DNA of 64,000 nucleotides, from assembly GCA_905183005.1 (NCBI GenBank), contig CAJJDO010000003.1, forward strand, positions 580,659-644,658, written 5' to 3'. A model generated the notes under the pieces. That model was not told the origin of the DNA, did no database searches, and saw only the letters and a list, made by a program, of their open reading frames with translations. A program made the translations under genes and the position numbers. This DNA comes from Paramecium pentaurelia (taxonomy: Eukaryota > Ciliophora > Oligohymenophorea > Peniculida > Parameciidae). Of the stretch, positions 37,861 to 50,111 are shown piece by piece; within the stretch, counting starts at the first letter, position 1, and each line of letters starts with the position of its first letter.

Positions 37861-38883
37861 GTAAAAGTATAAATTTTATTTGAAATCAATAAGTTAAGTA
37901 AAAACATCTTAGAGATTACTAAAAAAAAAGAAATCATTATTTTAAATTCAAAAATTGTTTTTTTTATAGATAATATTAGAAATATTTTTGTATGAAACCT
38001 ATCAATTTAAATATTTAAAAAAGACAATTTCAATTTATTATATTAAGATTATTTAAGATTAGATATAGATATATAATTAATTAGTATAGAAGTATTAATA
38101 TATTAATAATAAGTTATTGAGAATGTATTTGTTATTGTCTAATAAAATAATTAATATAAATTATTATTTATTTGTAAAATCAATATAGAGAATGGGAATA
38201 TGTTCATCTAAAAAATAAGAATCTAAAAGAAATATTATAGTAAGATTAGAAGAACATGTAAAAAAGATTGATTAAAATAATGTTCATGATTAAGCTTTAT
38301 TAATTTTATATAATAGCAGAAATTAGAGAGTATAACATTTAAATGAACCAATTATGAATGGATTTAGTAAATAATTTCAAAAAACATAAGAGCCTTCTCA
38401 AAAAAGCTCTGTATGAATGTCTTTTGAGGTGGTGATTTAAGTGTGATTTGTAATTAATATTTTATGAAATGAAAATAGATAATATAATTTAGTAATAATT
38501 ATAACAATATATAAGTATATCATCACAATTAGAAATGAAAAGGCTAATATAGAGTACTGACTTTAATGTGGCAATTCCTATAAATAGCACAAAACATGCA
38601 ATTAATGATGGTTTGTTAGTTTATATAATAATTGATAGATTACTACATGTTCCAAAAATATAAATGCTCCTCACCAGCTATTTTAGGGGATGTCCTTCGT
38701 TGTAATACACCAGTTTAATCTTAATTATCACCTATTGAAAATTAATAAAAAAGTTGCTTTTCACTTTTATCAGACAACTTTGATTTTTCTGTTAAAGATG
38801 TATCTCGAAAATATAATAACGGATCTCGATAATTAAGCATATAAAAAGAAAATGAAGAAGAAACAGTTAAAATTTAGAGAATA
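37861..38883. repeat. Direct repeat copy 2 (1,023 bp, assembly-join duplicate)
   Basis: Second copy of 36837-37859, offset by 1,024 bases; only this copy runs on into the complete downstream gene. Confidence 0.9.
38192..38416 (+). CDS. Small N-acylated protein
   Basis: 74 residues without intron. MGICSSKKQESKR fits N-myristoylation with nearby palmitoylation at Cys4 plus a basic patch, a dual-signal membrane anchor. The rest is polar and helical (IIVRLEEHVKKIDQNN) and ends PSQKSSV. No family recognised. It lies between the two K+ channel genes; an accessory role at the same membrane is conceivable but not shown. Confidence 0.5.
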
Positions 38884-39383
38884 ATTCAACAGGAATAAAT
38901 TATACTTGAAGAATAGGAGATTTTAAATAAAAAATTACAAAACATCAGATTAGAAACTAACTAAAAATTAGAGGAACTTGATAAATGTAAATCAAATATA
39001 ATATTTTAGAATATCTATAAAAGAGATCTGAGATCATTAAATAACTATAATTCTCTATTGGTTAATATAGTAGTAATTTCAGAGATAGTTAAATTAAAGA
39101 GCCACCTTTAAAAAGTGCTCTTAAGAAAAAAGAAAATAAAAGATAACATACATAAGATAAATATTAAAATGAATTAAATGATGAAGATTCTTAAGATGAC
39201 TGGAACTTTATACATTAAGCTAAAATAAACCTTGAAAAATAAAGAACTCATTAAAATACTGATGATGAACGAACTCCCTCTAAAGTTCGATTTGTTAGTA
39301 CTAAAGATGCTAATTAGTAAAAGAAAATGCGTAAAAGCATAAATATATCTGATTTAAACATGTTTTAAAAATTTAGGCATTGA
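38469..39383 (+). CDS. Hypothetical coiled-coil protein
   Basis: 287 residues after introns of 28 and 23 nt. The opening is Gln/Ile-rich (MKIDNIIQQQLQQYISISS), then a mixed segment (FNVAIPINSTKHAIND, SSPAILGDVLRCNTPV), a coiled coil (IIQQEQIILEEQEILNKKLQ) and a charged C-terminus containing a PPLKSALKKK / TPSKVRFVST pair. KVRF is a possible PP1-docking motif. No family recognised. It converges with the second K+ channel (42 bp between stops). Confidence 0.68.
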
Positions 39384-39425
39384 AACAATTAAAATTCTAT
39401 TATTAATACAAATTGAACACTTTCA

Positions 39426-42371
39426 TCATTTTTCATGTGATAAAGGTGGAGGTTAATAAAAGATACTAGTTTTAGTTTATTATTTGCTTCTTCTTGGTAA
39501 AAACTATATTACTTATGAACTTCTTGCAACTTATTTTAATCTTTTTAATTTGTATTGAGTTTTGAATTTTTTGGCTTTAAAATATATTGTATATTTTCCA
39601 ATATTTTTTCTATATAATATTTTTACATATCTTTATGACTTTTAATAATCTAAAATTATTTAAGGAAAATTAAATTGACTAAAATAATATTTAAAGGATT
39701 CCATCCGATCAATATCACAACATTAAAATTAAGGTACAATATCATTTATTTTTAGATCTCCTTATTAATTTTATATTTCATTATTAATTATAGATAAATT
39801 ACTATGGATATCAGTATTCTCTATACTTTTTTTACCTTTTGTTCTAATTGTAGGTTCATAAGAACTTTTTTCATATTCTGGCATTATTTTAGTAACAGAT
39901 ATTTATAGACCATTTTTTTCACTACTACGAATATTTTATTTAGATTTTTCTTATGATATTGCTCTATTATATGTTTTATCTAAATATTTTAAAGATATTT
40001 TCTATTCCTAATATTATTAATGTTATTATGATTAAGGTTTTTCTGAAGACATTGATTTAAATCTTGATCTATTTCTTGTATAAACCTTTTCTAATGAACT
40101 TTCCCTCTCTTCAGGTTTCTCTTCTACTTGATTTGTCTCAGATGAATCAGGGGATGGAGGATGGAATAATTCAGATAATTCATCATTTTCAAATAGTTTT
40201 GATTCAGTAATAAATTTGACGCACTAATTACAATTTTCCTGTTTTCTAATTAACTCAATAATATACTTTTAATTTAAATAATGAATTTTCACTCTTACGT
40301 TTAGTTCTATTCTAATACTTCCTTTATTAATATAAAAAACCCTCTTTCTTTATCAATTTCTCTAAATCAGGTATATATCTAACATATGGACAATCTGTTA
40401 TAAAATGAGTAGTTTTTAAACAACAATTACATTTTAATCCTGAATATTGACAAGGGATCTTCATTAATAAATGATCTTTAATGCTAAAAAACTTTTCTTT
40501 GTCTTCTTAATTTGAATTTAATATTTCTAAAATTTATTTTCGAGAGATTTTATAGATTTAACTAAATGTCATACTTTTAGCTGTGCATTTTCTTTATTCT
40601 CCTGTAAAAAATTCATATTCACCAAAACAATCTCCTTTATGTAAAATACATAATGTTTATCCACTTTATTAATCTATTAGACTTACTTCTCCCTTTACTA
40701 ATATATATAATGATAAATCATCTTCTATGCAATTTTTATTATATATTATTTCTTATGGATTCAAATGATGAGATTATAATGAAAATGCTAATTATTTCTA
40801 AACTTCTTAAGATAAATGATATTTAAAAAAATAACAATTTTACAAAGGTTTACTCTAAATATCATAAATTAATTCTTATCTTAAATTAGGAGTCAATTTT
40901 GAAATGATTGAAGAAATCTAATTTCATAAAAATCTTACTATACTTCATCATCATTTTTTATACTATCTTGCTCAAAATAAAATTTTAAATAATTTCTGAT
41001 TTTGCTCTACAATTATTAATTAACTTAATTCTAATTCATATATCTATTCATTTATACTGAAAATTTTCTAAAATCAATATATAATTTAAAAATTACTTAT
41101 ATTTTTAAACCTTTATATTTATATTTTAAAGAATCATTCCAATAGAATTGAGAGAATAACCAAATATTGCACTTGAAACAATCATAGTTAAATTACAAAA
41201 TAGCATTTCATAAGGATTTTGAGGAGTAATATCACCATACCCTACTGTAACCATAGTCATAGTAGACCAATAAAATGAATAATTATATCTGATCCAAATA
41301 GTATCATTATGCATAGTCATCAAAGACATCCAAGTATTATAACCTATTTCTTCAGTTAACAAAGCTATTTTTTACCAAATACAAGCTGTTATATGAGCAA
41401 ATATAAATATTATCAATAACACTTTAGTTAATTCAAAAAAGTTTTAATATTCATCAAATGTTTCTTATAATTTTTCTAAAAAATGTCTTAATCTTTTAAT
41501 TGTTATATAAACTTAGATTCCAGCCAAAATAAGAGAAATTAATTCAATAGTATTTGAATATTTAGAGTCATTTACGAATAGAATAATAATAGAAATTAAA
41601 TCAAATGTTAAATCAGTTCTAATATAATATATTAGTATTAGTTTTCTGTTTTCTAAAATTGATCCTTAAACAAGAAGACTTTTATTTGTTTTGATTAGAA
41701 TATCTATTATACCAATATATCTCAAGAAATTCTCAAAAACCACAATGATTGTGCTTGTGTCTGGTTAAAATGAGACCAAAAATGGTCCCCAAAATGTTAT
41801 TAACATTATTTGAAGAAATAACACTAACTCCCAAACTAAAACAAATGTTCCTTAAGGTGGGATGATAGGAAGCTTATATAAGAAGCTTCTATTATTATCT
41901 TCTCTATCTTAAGACTGAAGTTTTACGTCTTTCAAATATCGTTCTTAGTTAATCAACATAAAATCTTTATTAAAGGACTTTGGAAAAATATAAGCTTTTC
42001 TTTTTAGTTAATCAACAAATGAATTAACTAAAGTCTTAATTATAATAAACTAATGTAATTATCTTTAATCATTGCTCGATTATTCAATAAATTCTTATTT
42101 TCCTCTTATTTATTCAGATGTAGGCTATGTTTAATAATTTATATTTACTGTACACTCTTTATGATGAAGAGAAGGTATGATGTGTTTTTATGAATCGATT
42201 TAAGGAGAATTAATATATTCATTGCTCTATTCTTCAAAAGGAATATCTTGTATGTCTTAAGGAGATAAATTTTTGGGAATGATTTATCCTGCAATTAAGT
42301 AATTGTGAAATGGATTACACATTTCAGATATTCTACTTGAATCTAGCTATTGGATATGTGTTACTTGACAT
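39426..42371 (-). CDS. Cyclic-nucleotide-binding-domain K+ channel with C-terminal CCHC knuckle (paralogue)
   Basis: Same class and orientation as the channel at 33997-36721. Seen: a soluble N-terminus (with a 22-nt intron after codon 2), S1-S5, pore SFYWSTMTMVTVGYGDITPQ with the GYGD filter, S6 (TMIVSSAIFGYSLNSIGMIL), a CNBD, and behind it CNCCLKTTHFITDC, a C-x2-C-x4-H-x4-C knuckle at 40390-40431. The extreme C-terminus resembles the paralogue's (DIDRMESFKYY versus DIDKIYFYQYY). Together they are a dispersed tandem duplication, with two small genes between them. In Paramecium, K+ channels of this class shape the membrane potential controlling ciliary beating; which current this carries cannot be told. 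Confidence 0.88.
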
Positions 42372-42605
42372 GGATGATTGATTTACAGGAAATTTATAAT
42401 CGTTTAAATTGTTATCGCTGAGGTTCATATGATGATAATAAATTTAAATTAAAATCGAAATTTATAATCAATAATATAGGAATCTCTGTTAACATACAGA
42501 AATTTTATTTTATTAAAATCAATATATAGTATATTTTTGTAATTGTATTCTTGATAAGCATTGATATTTTAATAGATAATCAATTATAAAATAATAAATA
42601 TTATC

Positions 42606-44336
42606 ATGAAATTGACATCATTTTTATATTTGTAATTGCTCTTTTTGGTAGCTTTTACTATAATGCCAATGCCAAAATAATTTGAAAAGGGAGAAAAGAC
42701 AGTGAAAATTTAATAGAGATGTGCAATTAAGTTTTCTTCATAATAAGAATTTCCTGATCATATTATGTAATTGTTACGTCATTATCATGAATTAATGACA
42801 TTGAATTCAAATTGTTAATTTGAAGAGTCACTCAAAAAATAAAATCTTTAGATAGAAGGGTCATTAAAATTAAATATCAATCTATAAAGTGATGAGCAAT
42901 TATATTGGGTCAATGATACAAAACAAGAAGCATATACTGTAGAAATAGATGAAAAATTAAATGTTATTATTAATGCTCCTAATCATTGGGCTTTAGCAAG
43001 AGCTATTGATACAGTCCATCAACTCACAGAAAATAATGAAGTAGAAAATGTAATCTAATATAAAATATTTCAAAGCTTCCTTTAAAAATTTATGATGAAC
43101 CAGCTTTTGCATATAGAGGAGTGATGGTTGATACTGCAAGACATTTTTTACCTCTTAAGATTTTAGAAAGAACCATTGATGCATTAGTTATAAATAAGAT
43201 GAATGTTTTACATTGGCATATAACAGATGATGAAAGCTTTCCTCTATTATTAACTAATTATAGTTAAATAACAAATACATCTAAACATTGGGAGACTGCT
43301 TATTTCACAAAATCTGATGTCTCTTACATTATTGAATATGCATCAATAAGAGGAGTTTAGATAATTCCTGAAATAGATTCTCCTGCACATGCTTAATCTT
43401 GGGGAAGATCTTCAGACCTTGCAGAAATGATAATAACATGTGGTAGTACTATAAAATAATATGGATAATTTGATCCAACTTTAGATTTAACATATGAAGT
43501 CTTAAAGTCTGTGATGTAAGATTTAAATGATATGTTTGCTAAAGTATAATTTATTCATTTTGGTGGAGATGAAGCTAGTAATTCATGTTTTGATTAAAGA
43601 CCATCAATAAAATAATTTATGGTTGATCATGGAATTGCAACTTATTTTGATCTTTAGGTTTATTATAGATAAAGATAAAAAGACATATGGAAAAATTAAA
43701 TCAAATCTACAAAAAGAATTGCCTATTGGTACAATAAAAATGATTAACTTCCTGCTGAAGATGATGATATTATTCATTGGTGGGGATTAACATCATAATT
43801 GGTAGATGTAAAAAATAGAACAAATGATTTTATTTTAAGTGATTATCATCCATTATATTTGGATGTTGGAGTTGGAAATGCATTTGGTAATTCATATGAT
43901 GCTTACTAAACATGGAAAGATTTTTATAAATGGTCTCCATCACCACCAGAAGGATTTAAAGGAAATATTATAGGAGGAGAAGCTCCTTTATGGGGTGAAA
44001 CAAATAATTAAAATACTCATTTTTAGAAAATGTTTTTAAGATCTTCTATTTTAGGTGATACGTAATATTTTTATTATATAAAATAGATTATGGAATCCTA
44101 ATTCAAAATAAACTGAATAATTTTGGTAATTTACTCAAAGATTAAGTGAAATGGAAGATAGAATGAATAAGTATGGATTTCCTGTATCTCCATTTACACA
44201 TGATTATTGTAAAAGACATACTAAATTATGTTTCCCAACTTTATATGGAAATGATTAAAATAATTAAGATGTACCTGAATCATAATCAGAATCAGAGTCA
44301 TAATCAAATATCATTTTATAAAGTTAAAGTGAATGA
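42606..44336 (+). CDS. Beta-N-acetylhexosaminidase (GH20)
   Basis: Lysosomal or secreted glycosidase removing terminal GlcNAc/GalNAc. A signal peptide ([19 protein letters not shown]) precedes a GH20b-like N-domain and the catalytic barrel: [48 protein letters not shown], and the catalytic Asp-Glu pair in [14 protein letters not shown]; also IHWWG and GEAPLWGE. About 555 residues, the usual size; three short introns. The C-terminal tail is Ser/Glu/Gln-rich (PESQSESESQ). Paramecium secretes lysosomal hexosaminidase in quantity. Intact. Confidence 0.94.
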
Positions 44337-44422
44337 TTGAATAAGAATATCAATAAAATTTTATAACATTATTTTTATTTTTTTCAAATTAAAAATTAAA
44401 AAATATTATAAAATTATATAAA

Positions 44423-46274
44423 TCAATGTTTTAAATTGAATTCTGGGGTTCTTGTTGAAAATGATCTAATTCTAGTTTTGAATTAAGATTATTGTACACT
44501 TTTCTTATTTGATGATTAATTCACTTAAAATTATTATATCAAATTTACATTATGATAAATCACACAAAGGTTTTAAGGGTTTTAATTTTGTTGGTAATAT
44601 AGATTTTTTTGTTAAGGAAGTAGTAACAATGGATAAATTATTCTCATTACCTTAATTTGTTGTAATCATTTTTTTTTTATTCAATTTCTTTTTGATATGT
44701 TAAGTTTCATCACTGGATTCACAAGATTCAGATGCTGAAATATCCTAACATTAATTAAATCTAATTGGTTGCAATTATTTATTTAATGTTAAAAGAATTG
44801 CTTAACATAAATTTTCACCTATGTTCTTTAACATAGAAATTGTGAAATCTTTTAAGCTTTCAATCTAATTTGAAATTCTAACTTAATATATACAATTAAC
44901 ATTTAACAATTCACTAATTAATTATATAATACATAATACCCTAAAGCAAATGGAAGAGTTTATTCCATTTTATTAGATTTACCAAATTTACTTTGTTCTA
45001 AACTAGTATACTTACAGATTTAAGAAAATGCAGTAATAAATTATGGATTCTCATCATATCTTCCTATAAATGAAATTCCATATCTAAATTAATAATTATA
45101 TTTAAATACTTTTTATATGTTTGATGTAAATCAAGAGCTAAATATAATTGATTTGTCTTTTTTATAATGGCTTTGACATGTTAAGCACTAGGAACTTATT
45201 TATTGACTTTATGCCATTTTTAATTGATATCTATTCCTTAAAGGTTGGTTTTGCTGTTGCCATGAATGACACCATCTGGATTCATCATTGGCAAAATTTT
45301 AAAATAAAAGTTATCTCTTAATTGTTTGCCTTCATCACCCATTAAGAATCCAATTATTCCTTCAGCTACATAGGATGTAACAACTTCAGATGGATGTTAT
45401 CTAGCAATTATAACAATCAAAGGTTTGGTTGAATTTCCCATTGTTAATACTGGATATTGGTTACCTTAATTAACTGATAAAGCTTTGAGTTTTAGATGAG
45501 TTCTTATTAATAGATATGAATTTTACTGATTGCTTAGTGGTTTTAAAAATGATTAAAGTGTAGTGATTCCATATGGAGGGAAAGGGGCAAAGTATATAGT
45601 TTCATCCTTTTCGAATAGATAACTAAATGATAATGTATAATAATAATCTGTTTTCTTTTAATATTGATTTTTGTAATATTAAACATTGTCACCTCCTCTA
45701 TACCATCCAGTTCTTGATGTGTATATATAAGGATTGACATTTAATTGTGATGCTTACTTAGTTAAATTAATAATATTCAATTGAAGCATCATTCTTTCTG
45801 GAGTTCTGACACTAAAGAAATACCATCTTGTGCAACCATTTGTTTAAGTGTCATTATGCAAAATTAAATTATATTTTCTATCAGCAACTTTATATACAGT
45901 ATAGAGATTGCCACATTCAAAATTAGAATTAAAATGAATAGGGCCTTTAGAGAATAATTAAGTTCCTTGATATTATGGAGATGCAAAATTCTAAGTTTTG
46001 GATGATTAAGTTATGAATCTTTAATAAATTAAAGGGGAATTGGCATGTAATTCATGTAGGGTTTTAAAGTAAGTTGGTTCTTTAGAAAAGAAATCAATAT
46101 CACAACATTCAAAATTAAGGACATTTTTGGGAGGTTTGAATAGATTATGAAAAAATGGCATGGGACTATTTAGATCATATTATACGCAATTTCTCCAGGA
46201 TAATCAAATTTAGGTTTAGTAAATTCAAAAGGTGTTTATAAAATGGGATTGGCAGTCGGTAGCAAATTATCCAT
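44423..46274 (-). CDS. Cytosolic-type M14 metallocarboxypeptidase (CCP/AGBL family)
   Basis: These enzymes shorten polyglutamate side chains or C-terminal glutamates of tubulin, which is highly modified in cilia. The CCP-specific N-domain is present (GPIHFNSNFECGNLYTVY, TNGCTRWYFFSVRTPERM, RTGWYRGGDNVQYYKN, FAPFPPYGIT). In the peptidase domain are IIARQHPSEV (zinc His and Glu), ILPMMNPDGVIHGN, GIDINQKW and ALDLHQT (third zinc His). The third ligand is followed by QT and not the usual GH. The C-terminal region is Lys/Gln-rich. At least four introns, one only 20 nt (in codon ~31). No signal peptide. Confidence 0.88.
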
Positions 46275-46473
46275 TCAATTAGTTATTTATTTTTCTGTTA
46301 ATTAAAAATTTGCAACTTATTTTTGTATAATTGAAATATTAATAATTTTTCTATTGAGAAATATATTCGAAAATAAACATATAAATGTTTAGAATATTAA
46401 GAATGTAAATTGAGTGATGTGTGAAGAAGAAGTTATAATATTATTTGAATAAATAAATAAATTAATAATATAA

Positions 46474-47548
46474 ATGAGAAGGCCAAATGAAGTTGAATAT
46501 AATAAAACTGCTTTAATGGGTATAATTTAAAGATAATCTAGCCAATTGGTATGAAGATAGATTGGCTCCTTAATAATTATAAAGAGATCCAAATGCTACA
46601 AAATCAGTAATAGAAATTTAATATAAATTCAGTTACGAGGAGTTGAAGAAGGTATCTCTATCCCAGGAGATAATGGATGTTTACTTCCTTTGCCAAGAGT
46701 GAATCGTAATCCACCATATATTACTAAAGAGATTATAGTGCCAGATGATGGATATGTATTATTTATATAAACAATTTAAAAGAGAGAATTTAGAACAGAA
46801 TTCTAAACAAAGTTTGATGCCAAAAATATTCAGAATATGTAATTAGGAGATTGTAGATCTTTGATAAAAACAAATGGTGATAAAGTTAACTTCCCAGAAT
46901 GTAATACAACAGTTGCATAAACTTCAGGAGCTAAATCAATTAAATAATTAGACTAAACAAATATGCATTAAATATTAGTTGATAGAGCAGTACATCAAAA
47001 TTATACAGATTTTGGTTCTACTTTTAAAAATCATCCTGAATAACATAATAAATTTTATGCTATTACTACATACTAATAATCCTTTTAATAACCTGAAAAT
47101 AATGTAGCAGAAATTCTGACAGATAAAAAGTAAAAACCATTGGCAGCAGGTTGTAGAGAAAGAGATCCTTTTGATTAAGGTTTGAAAATGACTTCTGTTA
47201 TTACAGGTGAAAAATACAGAGACTGTAATAATCCTTAATCTAAGTTTAGCCATCGATCCAAAAGAAAATACTCAAGTATAAAGACAATGGATTCATTCTG
47301 GAGATGCAGGATTAACAACTGCTTAAAATAATTTAAGATAAAGTAGTATGGATAATTATAAAAAAAATGCTAGTTAAGTTCATCCATATGATATTGCTAC
47401 TAGTTTACCTTTAGCAGGTAATTCTAATATATTATTTAATTTAGATGGAGTCTATACTTTGCATTCTAAATATACTGATCCTGGTTAATTTAGACATATT
47501 CGAAGTGATGTCACTAGAATTATGAATAAACCAATTACAAGAAAATGA
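46474..47548 (+). CDS. CFAP95 (C9orf135)-like ciliary protein
   Basis: 333 residues after introns of 22, 26 and 25 nt. Segments NWYEDRLAP near the N-terminus and DFGSTFKNHPEQHNKFYAIT followed by TYQQSF in the middle resemble, with similar spacing, the corresponding stretches of vertebrate CFAP95, an axonemal-associated protein. The C-terminal ~90 residues are well composed (HPYDIATSLPLAGNSN, YTDPGQFRHIRSDVTRIMNK) and contain no cysteine. No membrane span or signal peptide. The family call rests on recalled similarity, not an alignment; ciliary function is therefore provisional. Confidence 0.55.
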
Positions 47549-47872
47549 GTATCAATTTTATTAGATATCATCTATTTATTTTTATAAAATTCATTAGAAT
47601 TATCTCATTAAATATTATGTAACATTTAGTATTTATGTATTAATATACTCAATTATTATATTTATTATAGAGTAAGTATAATTTTTTATTAATAATATTT
47701 AATTATTGGATATTAAATCTATATATATTTAATTTCTCTTACTATAAAAAGTAGTAAATATTTAAATCAAATCCTTCTAAATATTTATTAAATAACCTTA
47801 AATTAAAAAAGTAAGAATAAGACTATTTAAACAGAATAATTAATTAAAAAATTTACTTGATTAAAATATTTA
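47549..47872. other. AT-rich spacer
   Basis: About 320 bases between two plus-strand genes. Nothing recognisable. Confidence 0.5.
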
Positions 47873-48247
47873 ATGTCATATAGTATGAGAAACTCAACCA
47901 ATTTAGTTATGATGAAGAAAAGCATTAATATGAAAAAATCAGTTAACAATAGTTTGAATGTTCCTTCTGATTCACCTAAAAGCATAAAAACTGAACCATC
48001 TAAAGAGGATTTCTATATTTAAATATCTCCACGTTTGGAGACCAAAATGTTAACATTCACCAATTAAATAAAAAAACTCAAAGTAATCAAGCATGAGGAA
48101 TTAGAAGAGGATCAAGGAATTAAATCACATAGTCAACCTTCAAAAGAAAAAATAAGAAATATTGTTCAAAAACTAAGATAAGAGTAGCCTAAGAGTCATT
48201 TTTATAATGACATGAAAATTTCAAGGAGGCTCAAAACCGAACAATGA
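47873..48247 (+). CDS. Small hypothetical basic protein
   Basis: 124 residues, intron-free. Met/Ser/Lys/Asn-rich N-terminus (MSYSMRNSTNLVMMKKSINM), a Ser/Pro stretch (VPSDSPKSIKTEPSKEDF), then charged helices (LKVIKHEELEEDQGIK, EKIRNIVQKLRQEQPK). No family recognised. Composition and higher GC than the flanks support a real gene. Confidence 0.6.
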
Positions 48248-48299
48248 TTATCACATTTTATCTGTTTTTTTTATATAAATTCACTGGTTAAATTAAACA

Positions 48300-49868
48300 A
48301 TGCTTTCATTCAGATAATATAGTATTGATATTTATTACTTAGAGTTTTCATCTCTTTTTATTGATTTGAATCAAAGCTTTGACCTTAAAGAGTTACAACT
48401 TAATGTGTAATAAAATTTTAACACATTAAAAATGTACAGAAATTTAAATTACTAATTAATGAAACAAAATCAAATTTGAGGGATTAGGTAGAAAAATGTA
48501 TATATTAAGTCACCTAAATTTCTTATCTAATCAATGATAATAAAGATAAATATTTAGCCAATAAATAATTGAATCAATAAATTTTAAGTTTAGATAATAA
48601 ATCAATATAACTAATCCTGCAAAATTAATTTCTTAAAAATTAAAACCATTTAATTAAAGAGAATTCATCTAAAATATAATCAATAATATATTTAGTAAAC
48701 TCGAATTAGGAATTCTGAATTCTTTGAAACAAACCATTAAATATTGATATTATAAATTAGAAATACTATAGGAACTAAATTATTTTAGTAAAAATATCAA
48801 TCTAAACTAATTTGAAATAATAAAATAGTATAAATTATTAGATGAAGTTACAAAAGAAAAAATAATGAATTTTTTATTGGATATATACAAAATTATTAAG
48901 ATTATTTGTTAGTATTTGATTGATATTCTGGATTGAGTTTTCCTTAGTTCATTAAATAATTGTATTGAATAGGATTAGTATAGGATCTAATTGATATATA
49001 AAATGTTCAAAAGAATTAATAAAAAAATGAAAAACAAAAATTAATAAACAATATAACATTGTTTGAGTAAGTTAGTAAATTTCTAAGAATAAAATTATTC
49101 CCTAAAGTTAGAGAATAAGGTACAATTGAACATTTAATTATAACAACTTAATTTGATTTTGAAATATATTTAACAATTCTAGATTATAATATAAAAGGAT
49201 GATATTAGAATCAAAAAATTACTTCAAAAAATAACAAAAATTAATTGAATATTATATTTTAAGTAATTAAAATGGTTTACTTTAAATCTAAGAATGAATT
49301 TTAATAGAATTATAGTATATACAAGTAACTCAATTTCTAAAATAAATTTGAATCCTACTTAATATTATATTTCTTACAATATTGTAACTAGAATAATTAA
49401 AGTAGTTACTAATTGATTTTCTGTAAGAACATCCTTCAGCTTTAATATATAATTAGATCTGATCAAAGAAACTGATATTGAAGTATCTATGATAATTATA
49501 AATTCTAAATTTATAAATAAAATATTACTCTATAGAAATAAGAAATATACAATAAATAAATATATATATTTATACCTATCTGGATTTAAGAAATAATATT
49601 TTATTAAATTCTCAAGAGTTTTAAAGAATTTACATATATTATCTTTGAATCAAAGTTGTTTGTTTTAAATCCAACTCAAAGTATGAAATCTTATCTTAAA
49701 ATTAAATTATAACTCAGCAAATTTATAGATATGTTTTTGTATCTATGCTTCTTACTCAACTAACCTAATAAATAGGGTCATTTAGGAAAATAAAAAATAA
49801 CAATATATTTTATCATTTATATTATATAATTAGTATTTTACACTCTAAAGTTTAAGGTTGGTGTATGA
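48300..49868 (+). pseudogene. Probable decayed gene (coiled-coil/helical)
   Basis: The plus strand is purine-rich like genuine coding strands here, and each of the three plus frames carries protein-like segments: INETKSNLRDQVEKC near 48460, LLDEVTKEKIMNFLLD near 48840, REQGTIEHLIITTQFDF near 49110, DFLQEHPSALIYNQ near 49415 and SFKEFTYIIFESKLF near 49620. They lie in different frames and TGAs fall at 48744, 48966, 49200, 49473 and 49479 of the respective frames. I could not connect them with plausible introns, so I read this as a pseudogene with several frameshifts. A poorly assembled or unusually intron-rich gene is the alternative. Confidence 0.4.
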
Positions 49869-50111
49869 TTGTGTGTATGATTGATAATTGTTAAGAATCT
49901 TGTTATTAATTCGATATAAAATTTAAAGATTTCTATTTGTCTTAGAAATTTATAAATTTTAGAAAAATACAAATGCTCAAGAATAGTAAATGGCTAAGTA
50001 TTAAAAGAATGATAATTTAAAGTTTTTTTTTTAAATACTGGTTAATTATGATCAGGGAATAACTAGATGTAAATTCTAAACATTTATATTAAATTTCTGA
50101 TCATTTAAATA

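Noticed and set aside
36837..38883. Direct repeats flanking a mobile element between the channel genes
   Set aside because: No transposase, terminal inverted repeats or target-site duplication; the repeat contains ordinary small genes and is explained by the single-N join.
48300..49868. TGA read as tryptophan, giving a gene in which all three stop codons are sense
   Set aside because: TGA sites in one frame do look Trp-like, but the same is true in the other two frames, and better segments lie in different frames. All intact genes in the window end at TGA. Gene decay explains the data more simply.
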